In this document: one piece after another, positions 60,029-64,000 of the stretch
Numbering within the stretch: position 1 is the first letter of the stretch
How the letters are laid out: each line of letters begins with the position of its first letter
Assembly (NCBI GenBank): GCA_002422395.1
Contig: DIUY01000009.1
Coordinates: forward strand, 158,531 to 222,530
Origin: Methylococcaceae bacterium UBA6146
GTDB taxonomy: Bacteria > Pseudomonadota > Gammaproteobacteria > Methylococcales > Methylomonadaceae
Length of the DNA: 64,000 bases
Reading direction: 5' to 3'
Notes under the pieces: generated by a model
The model's database searches: none
What the model was told of the DNA's origin: nothing
The model's input: only the letters and a program-made list of their open reading frames with translations
Translations under genes and position numbers: made by a program

Positions 60029-61030
60029 ATGACTGTACCTTATTCTAATAAACCTTATTATCATCATTATTACAACGATGAAAAACCTTTTACGACAGCG
60101 GAAGAGTTCGTAGATTTTTTTGTAGGTAAAGATAGTTTTCTTAAGGACGATGATATGGTTTCTATATGTACTATTGGCAAAGGCCGTCACATTTTTAGGG
60201 GGCAGTCAAATGCTGAATGGGATTTAAAACCCAATGCATTTCGATACAAGCTAGAAGAATGCCCTAACAAACACCCGTTGATGAATTATGCACAACAAGT
60301 TCTCTTCAGATATAACGAAAACAAGGAGTTTGACTTTAACGAGAGGTCCAAATTTTTACAATATCATTTACATGCAGAGCTTTGGGCTGTAACAAAATTT
60401 TTAGATACCGCTGATAAATTGGGTATAGAAACACCAGTTAATTATTTTTTGGCACGAACAGCCTTGAATGCCAGTGCAAAACATGAAATAGATCATGAAG
60501 AAGACTTTCCCAGATTAGAAATCATTGAAGGCATGGCTTTAGCACAGCATCACGGAGTTCCAACTAGATTAATTGATTGGTCTGAATCCCCCTTAATTGC
60601 TTGTTATTTTGCCGCTTTCAATGCCTCAAGTTTAGTGCCTAAGAACCAACGAACACCATCAAAAAATATTGCTGTTATTTGTTTTCATAACGGGGATTTA
60701 GACAAGCTTTCAAAAAATAATCAAATTGTTCAAATCGAGGCAGCAAAGCATAAAAACAATTTCTTGAGGCTTCAAAAAGGTTTATTTACCCTCACTCCTA
60801 AGGCAAATTCATATTTTATTGAGCACGGAAGATGGCCTTCGCTCGAAGATATTATCAGCAAAGAAGCTAATGGGGCTTTGAAAAAATATACCCTTCCATC
60901 AACACAAGCAGATGATGTTCTTAAGATATTATTCAACTACGACATCACCAAGTATCATCTTATGCCAACGCTGGATAATATTGCACAGAGCCAAAATTAT
61001 ATTAAAAAATTATTTCCGATTTATAGTTAA
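60029..61030 (+). CDS. FRG-domain protein
   Basis: A 333-residue protein with an FRG domain: the eponymous FRG in RHIFRGQSNAEWDLKPNAF, then EGMALAQHHGVPTRLIDWSE with SPLIACYFAAF, which are its two most conserved blocks. FRG proteins are of unknown chemistry and are enriched in defence islands. The gene is AT-rich and alone on the plus strand. Confidence 0.85.
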   Translation: MTVPYSNKPYYHHYYNDEKPFTTAEEFVDFFVGKDSFLKDDDMVSICTIGKGRHIFRGQSNAEWDLKPNAFRYKLEECPNKHPLMNYAQQVLFRYNENKEFDFNERSKFLQYHLHAELWAVTKFLDTADKLGIETPVNYFLARTALNASAKHEIDHEEDFPRLEIIEGMALAQHHGVPTRLIDWSESPLIACYFAAFNASSLVPKNQRTPSKNIAVICFHNGDLDKLSKNNQIVQIEAAKHKNNFLRLQKGLFTLTPKANSYFIEHGRWPSLEDIISKEANGALKKYTLPSTQADDVLKILFNYDITKYHLMPTLDNIAQSQNYIKKLFPIYS

Positions 61031-61185
61031 TTTAATCCGACAGGTATAGCGGACCTCAATATTGGGATAAGTTATGTAATTTAGACATTACTTTTAACGA
61101 ACTTAAAACTGTATTAGATCATGATTAACCTGACAGATACCTCTAAAAAGCCGATAACTGTCAGATTAGGTTTGAACTGCTATAA

Positions 61186-62235
61186 TTAATCCAAAATAGT
61201 TGCACCGCTAAATTCTTCTATAGCTTTCAGGACTAAACGCAAATCAGATTTTTCTCTTTCTGTGATTTCATAATCGGCATAGTAATTTTCCCCTTTAAAC
61301 CTTATTGTTGCTTCTTTGGAATTAACTATAGCTTTTATCATTGCTAGGTCATTGCTAGAAATTCGCTCATCGTACCATTCCTTTATTAAACTAGTGCCAG
61401 TATCCCGTTTAAAATTTGCGTATACTTTTTCAAATCTTTGGCTATCCGCAACAATTAGAAATGACTCAATAAATAGCCAATCATAAGCACGGTATATAAG
61501 CCTTAACTTTGGAAAAAGATAACCGCTTTTTAACTTGTAAAAATGCAGATTTATTTGTGATTTGCATCCCAACGTGCAGAAAAGCCCTTGATAATGTGTT
61601 ATCTGTTCCAGCTCATCATATTCTTCATGTAGAAGTGTCTGTGTTAAGCCACTCAATTTGCTTATTTCACTGCTAACATAAAACATATTTGATTCCTTGC
61701 CATCCTCAGCCCAACTTATATCTAATCCATATTGCATTCCGTCTTTATAGTATTTTTCACTCCGTTTCTGCCCATTATCATGCCAACTAGTTGCAAGTCC
61801 ATTTAGCTTTCCGTCCTTATAGTTTATTTCATCTAATTTCTGCCCATTTTCATTCCATTCTGTAACGATTCCATTTAGCTTGCCGCCTTTATAGTTTTGC
61901 TCAATACATTTTTGACTTTTATTAACTTTGTGCCACCATTGGATAAGATGATTTTGCTCAGTACCTATAGTTTCTACTTTATTTTTATTTTGCTCACCTT
62001 CATCTTTGTTTGAACCAAACTTGGTCATTAGGATTTGTAACATTAAGTTACTACATTCCACAGCGTGATCTGAATAGTACAGTACAAACTTGCCAGTGAA
62101 TGGTTGTTCATCTTGATTTGGCAAAAAAGCCATCTCATCTTTAATATTTAGAGTTGTTGTATTTATTTCTTTGCTATCAGTGTTACAGCCAGAGATAACT
62201 GATATAAAAATCAATAAAAATATTATTTTTATCAT
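61186..62235 (-). CDS. lipoprotein with YwqK/MORN-like repeats
   Basis: A 349-aa lipoprotein (signal IIFLLIFISVISGCNTD, lipobox ISGC). The middle has three YwqK/MORN-like repeats: YKGGKLNGIVTEWNENGQK, YKDGKLNGLATSWHDNGQK and YKDGMQYGLDISWAEDGKE. The C-terminal 150 residues are unassigned and charged. Such repeat proteins are sometimes annotated as antitoxins of polymorphic systems, but no toxin partner is adjacent. Confidence 0.8.
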   Translation of the reverse strand: MIKIIFLLIFISVISGCNTDSKEINTTTLNIKDEMAFLPNQDEQPFTGKFVLYYSDHAVECSNLMLQILMTKFGSNKDEGEQNKNKVETIGTEQNHLIQWWHKVNKSQKCIEQNYKGGKLNGIVTEWNENGQKLDEINYKDGKLNGLATSWHDNGQKRSEKYYKDGMQYGLDISWAEDGKESNMFYVSSEISKLSGLTQTLLHEEYDELEQITHYQGLFCTLGCKSQINLHFYKLKSGYLFPKLRLIYRAYDWLFIESFLIVADSQRFEKVYANFKRDTGTSLIKEWYDERISSNDLAMIKAIVNSKEATIRFKGENYYADYEITEREKSDLRLVLKAIEEFSGATILD

Positions 62236-62394
62236 GGCCCATCCGTTAATTTATTTTTAGACTAAAAGATACCTCTAAACTGAACACACCCACTCACGAC
62301 ACATAAAATAACTAACGGCAATCCAAATCGGCGAAAACATTTACCTTATTATTAATTAAGTATGGGATCAATGGGCAAAATCACTTCATAATTT

Positions 62395-62595
62395 TTGGTG
62401 GTCACTGAAAAGATAAAGTATCTAAGTGATTATAGCCCACTTAATTACCTAAAAAATCAAGCCGTGAAAATTCGCCAGTTAAATTTGCAATGCCCTATAT
62501 TTAAACGCAACACGGCAAGCATCCACGGAGTACCTTTGACTTTTCGGGCAGACAAGCTGAAAATGCAAATAACGCCAGCAAAAATAACTAGGTAA
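62395..62595 (+). CDS. small ORF, doubtful
   Basis: A 66-codon frame (MVVTEKIKYLSDYSPLNYLK) with no convincing ribosome site. Basic, with no recognised motif. It may be chance. Confidence 0.2.
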   Translation: MVVTEKIKYLSDYSPLNYLKNQAVKIRQLNLQCPIFKRNTASIHGVPLTFRADKLKMQITPAKITR

Positions 62596-62624
62596 ATTTT
62601 AACTTCATAGCAGGAGCAAGCGTC

Positions 62625-62798
62625 ATGCAACAAGTTCTTGAATCCCCACCCATCCTAAGCAAAACATCAGCCCGAACTCAAGAACAACGGGCGGAGTTGT
62701 TACGAAAAGCCAATATCTTAGATGCCAACGGTAGCTATGTGGTGCGGTTTTTTTCTTCTGAGACGTTGGCAAAAGATAAAGCCCGCCAGAGCAAATAA
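62625..62798 (+). CDS. small protein upstream of broken ART-like gene
   Basis: A 57-residue ORF (MQQVLESPPILSKTSARTQE, ending SSETLAKDKARQSK) with a strong AGGAG nine bases before the ATG. It ends 2 bp before the next gene. Size, charge and spacing resemble an antitoxin or small regulator paired with the downstream gene. Confidence 0.55.
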   Translation: MQQVLESPPILSKTSARTQEQRAELLRKANILDANGSYVVRFFSSETLAKDKARQSK

Positions 62799-62800
62799 TT

Positions 62801-63331
62801 ATGTATTCTTCAAAACCTGCGTATGTCTTTGGTTTTCATGGCCTTGATGAAACCGTTGGCAGGCAGGTTTTGAATGGCAAGACCGAATTGCGCCACAGCA
62901 CCAACAGCTACGATTGGTTAGGGCATGGGTTTATTTTTGGGAAAATAGCTTAGAACGTGCCAAACAATACGCCATTGAAGACAGCCAACGCAAAGACACT
63001 AAAATCAAAACACCTTTTGTCATTGGCGCAATCATTAACTTAGGTAACTGCCTAGATTTGCTCGACAAAAAGAGCCTTGACTTCCTGCTATACGCCTACC
63101 AAGAAATGGCACTTGCCCTTCAAGAACAAGGCAAGATTCTGCCTACCAACGCCCCTTTTGGTGCAAACGATTTTGATTTTAAAAAACGCGATTTAGATTG
63201 TGCGGTTATCCGCTACGCCGTTGAACTGGCAAAAGCCGACAACACCCCCGTTTGATTCTGTCAGGGCGGCTTTTTGGGAAGGCGAACCGCTGTATCCCAA
63301 TGCCGGATTCAAGACCCACAACCATATTTAG
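62801..63331 (+). pseudogene. ART-like gene with two frameshifts
   Basis: Frame one gives MYSSKPAYVFGFHGLDETVG and STNSYDWLGHGF; after a shift at a T-run near 62930 frame two continues YFWENSLERAKQYAIEDSQR, IINLGNCLDLLDKKSLDFLL; after a second shift at a C-run near 63245 frame three gives FDSVRAAFWEGEPLYPNAGF and stops early. Together they read as one protein with FHG..D..YDWLG.G.YFWE features, a family I believe to be ADP-ribosyltransferase-like; this call is from memory of the pattern. Confidence 0.6.
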
Positions 63332-63631
63332 TTATCAGTCATAAACCCTAGTTGTATCAAGGGTTTATTTTTGCCGCGTGAAAGGCAAAGTTTTGCTTAA
63401 TGCTTGGGGTTGTAGGGTAAAGTTAAGGCATTACCTAAAAAGCACGGCTTAATTATCCTATATGCCAATATTCCAAGCCTTCCAGCTGTTGTCCACATTG
63501 TCCACTGGCTGTCCACTTGAGAATAAATAAAGGCAATAAATGACCACCCGCCACACTAAAGAAAATACCTTAAGTCATTGTTTTAATTTATGTAGTTTGT
63601 TGTGCTTAATCGGGAATCATGGATTAAATCA
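63332..63631. other. intergenic region before att core 3
   Basis: About 300 bp without a supported gene. It contains three GTCCAC repeats (TTGTCCACATTGTCCACTGG near 63489, then another GTCCAC). A short frame at 63540-63737 runs through the att core and is rejected. Confidence 0.35.
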
Positions 63632-63683
63632 GATTTGTAATCAGCCGGTCGCGGGTTCGAGTCCCATCTCCAGCTCCAAAGAA
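63632..63683 (+). repeat. attachment site core 3
   Basis: Third identical 52-bp copy of the tRNA-Thr 3' core, again without the upstream tRNA half. It bounds element 2 and begins element 3. Confidence 0.95.
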
Positions 63684-63686
63684 TTC

Positions 63687-63718
63687 AAGGACTTAGATGC
63701 AAATCTAAGTCCTTTTTT
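63687..63718 (+). terminator. terminator at left end of element 3
   Basis: AAGGACTTAGAT and ATCTAAGTCCTT form a 12-bp stem followed by T-run. Confidence 0.88.
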
Positions 63719-63775
63719 ATGCCTGAAATTTTCCTAAACACGGTTTGAACACAATTTATGTTTTTATCGCATCCT

Positions 63776-64000
63776 TCACAGCACTAGCTTTTTCCTAGGT
63801 GGCACTTCCACCCCTTTATTCCGTAACTTATTGGCATACCAGCTAATACATCTGACTCGGTCAGGGTTTTGCCGTTGGTCTCTTTAGCCTTCTTAGCGGC
63901 TTTTCTAGGCGTTTCAGGTGTTGTGGGCTCGTCCTCGACAACCTCAAGGCGTTGTTCTACATGCTTTTCCGTTGCCTGCGTAAACAGGGCGTGTTCATGT
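63776..64000 (-). pseudogene. partial, apparently frameshifted homologue of the 50451 gene
   Basis: The frame nearest the stop (TGA at 63776) reads VRCISWYANKLRNKGVEVPP with RKKLVL, clearly akin to SVRWYACKMRKEGLEIPKRK of element 1, but it opens only about 35 codons upstream. Beyond about 63870 the coding-like frame is a different one (ALFTQATEKHVEQRLEVVED, KAAKKAKETNGKTLTES). A frameshift near 63870 would join them; the N-terminus lies outside the window. Confidence 0.5.

Larger units (their letters stand above)
59551..63683. mobile_element. integrated passenger element 2 (4.1 kb, no integrase)
   Basis: The segment between att cores 2 and 3 is strikingly AT-rich compared with element 1. It carries an FRG-domain gene, a YwqK-like lipoprotein and a broken gene of suspected ART-like type, but no integrase or replication gene. 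Its left end resembles that of element 3 for about 40 bp, so it probably descends from a related element and depends on an integrase supplied in trans. Confidence 0.7.
63684..64000. mobile_element. left end of integrated element 3 (partial)
   Basis: The bases after att core 3 resemble both other left ends: a terminator nearly identical to that of element 2, then TTTTCCTAAACACGGTTTGA, which resembles TTTCCTAAACACACTTTAAA at the left end of element 1. A gene related to that at 50451 follows and runs off the edge. Confidence 0.7.

Noticed and set aside
63540..63737. 65-codon frame running through att core 3
   Set aside because: Half of it is the tRNA-derived core; composition and lack of homology indicate chance.

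Overview
The window looks like the chromosome of a gammaproteobacterium of moderate GC. The evidence is the divergent rne/rluC pair, a convergent mltD next to a yafS-like methyltransferase and rnhA, a ZapE ATPase, UbiD, a PhoP/PhoQ-like two-component pair and an Escherichia-type I-E CRISPR system. A bacteriohemerythrin of the kind known from Methylococcus hints at a methanotroph (Methylococcales), but this cannot be settled from the sequence alone.

Layout. 0.4-11.2 kb: a complete type I-E CRISPR-Cas locus read leftward (cas3-cse1-cse2-[DUF4160-DUF2442]-cas7-cas5-cas6e-[107-bp palindromic element]-cas1-cas2-leader-array of 24 repeats). Two insertions interrupt the canonical order: a toxin-antitoxin-like gene pair between cse2 and cas7, and a MITE-like element exactly at the cas6e stop codon. 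11.3-33.5 kb: mostly housekeeping genes (ubiD, AlbA_2 membrane protein, hemerythrin, dnaE, rne, rluC-HAD-sppA, PepSY-like/PhoP-like/PhoQ-like, dctA, zapE, mltD, methyltransferase, rnhA, HNH nuclease). 33.6-41.9 kb: a suf Fe-S cluster operon (Rrf2 regulator, sufB, sufC, sufD, DUF2721, sufS). Six accessory genes of toxin-antitoxin and nuclease type are lodged between sufB and sufC (BrnA-like, HicB-like, PD-(D/E)XK nuclease, HicB, broken HicA, Uma2).

41.9-47.4 kb: accessory and decay zone. It holds a HARE-HTH/GIY-YIG fusion, a broken ParE-type module, remnants of a phage/plasmid DUF3987/primase gene, the domain V-VI end of a group II intron, an iron-type TonB receptor with a Fur-box-like site, and an IS200-type transposase remnant. 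47.5-48.6 kb: a secreted protein with a phospholipase A2-like motif.

49.0-64.0 kb: tRNA-Thr(TGT) followed by a tandem array of integrated elements. Three copies of a 52-bp tRNA 3'-end core (49061, 59499, 63632) bound a 10.4-kb element and a 4.1-kb passenger, and a further element runs off the right edge. The 10.4-kb element carries an integrase, an AlpA-like regulator, a primase-helicase, an iteron-rich origin, a TerS-like protein, an HNH-like protein and several unknown genes, and resembles a phage satellite. The 4.1-kb passenger carries an FRG-domain protein, a YwqK-like lipoprotein and a broken gene of a suspected ADP-ribosyltransferase-like type, and has no integrase.

A 107-110 bp palindromic element occurs three times (3.3, 13.0 and 28.7 kb), each time between direct repeats of 8-12 bp. 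This is good evidence for a small non-autonomous mobile element that has also invaded the cas operon.
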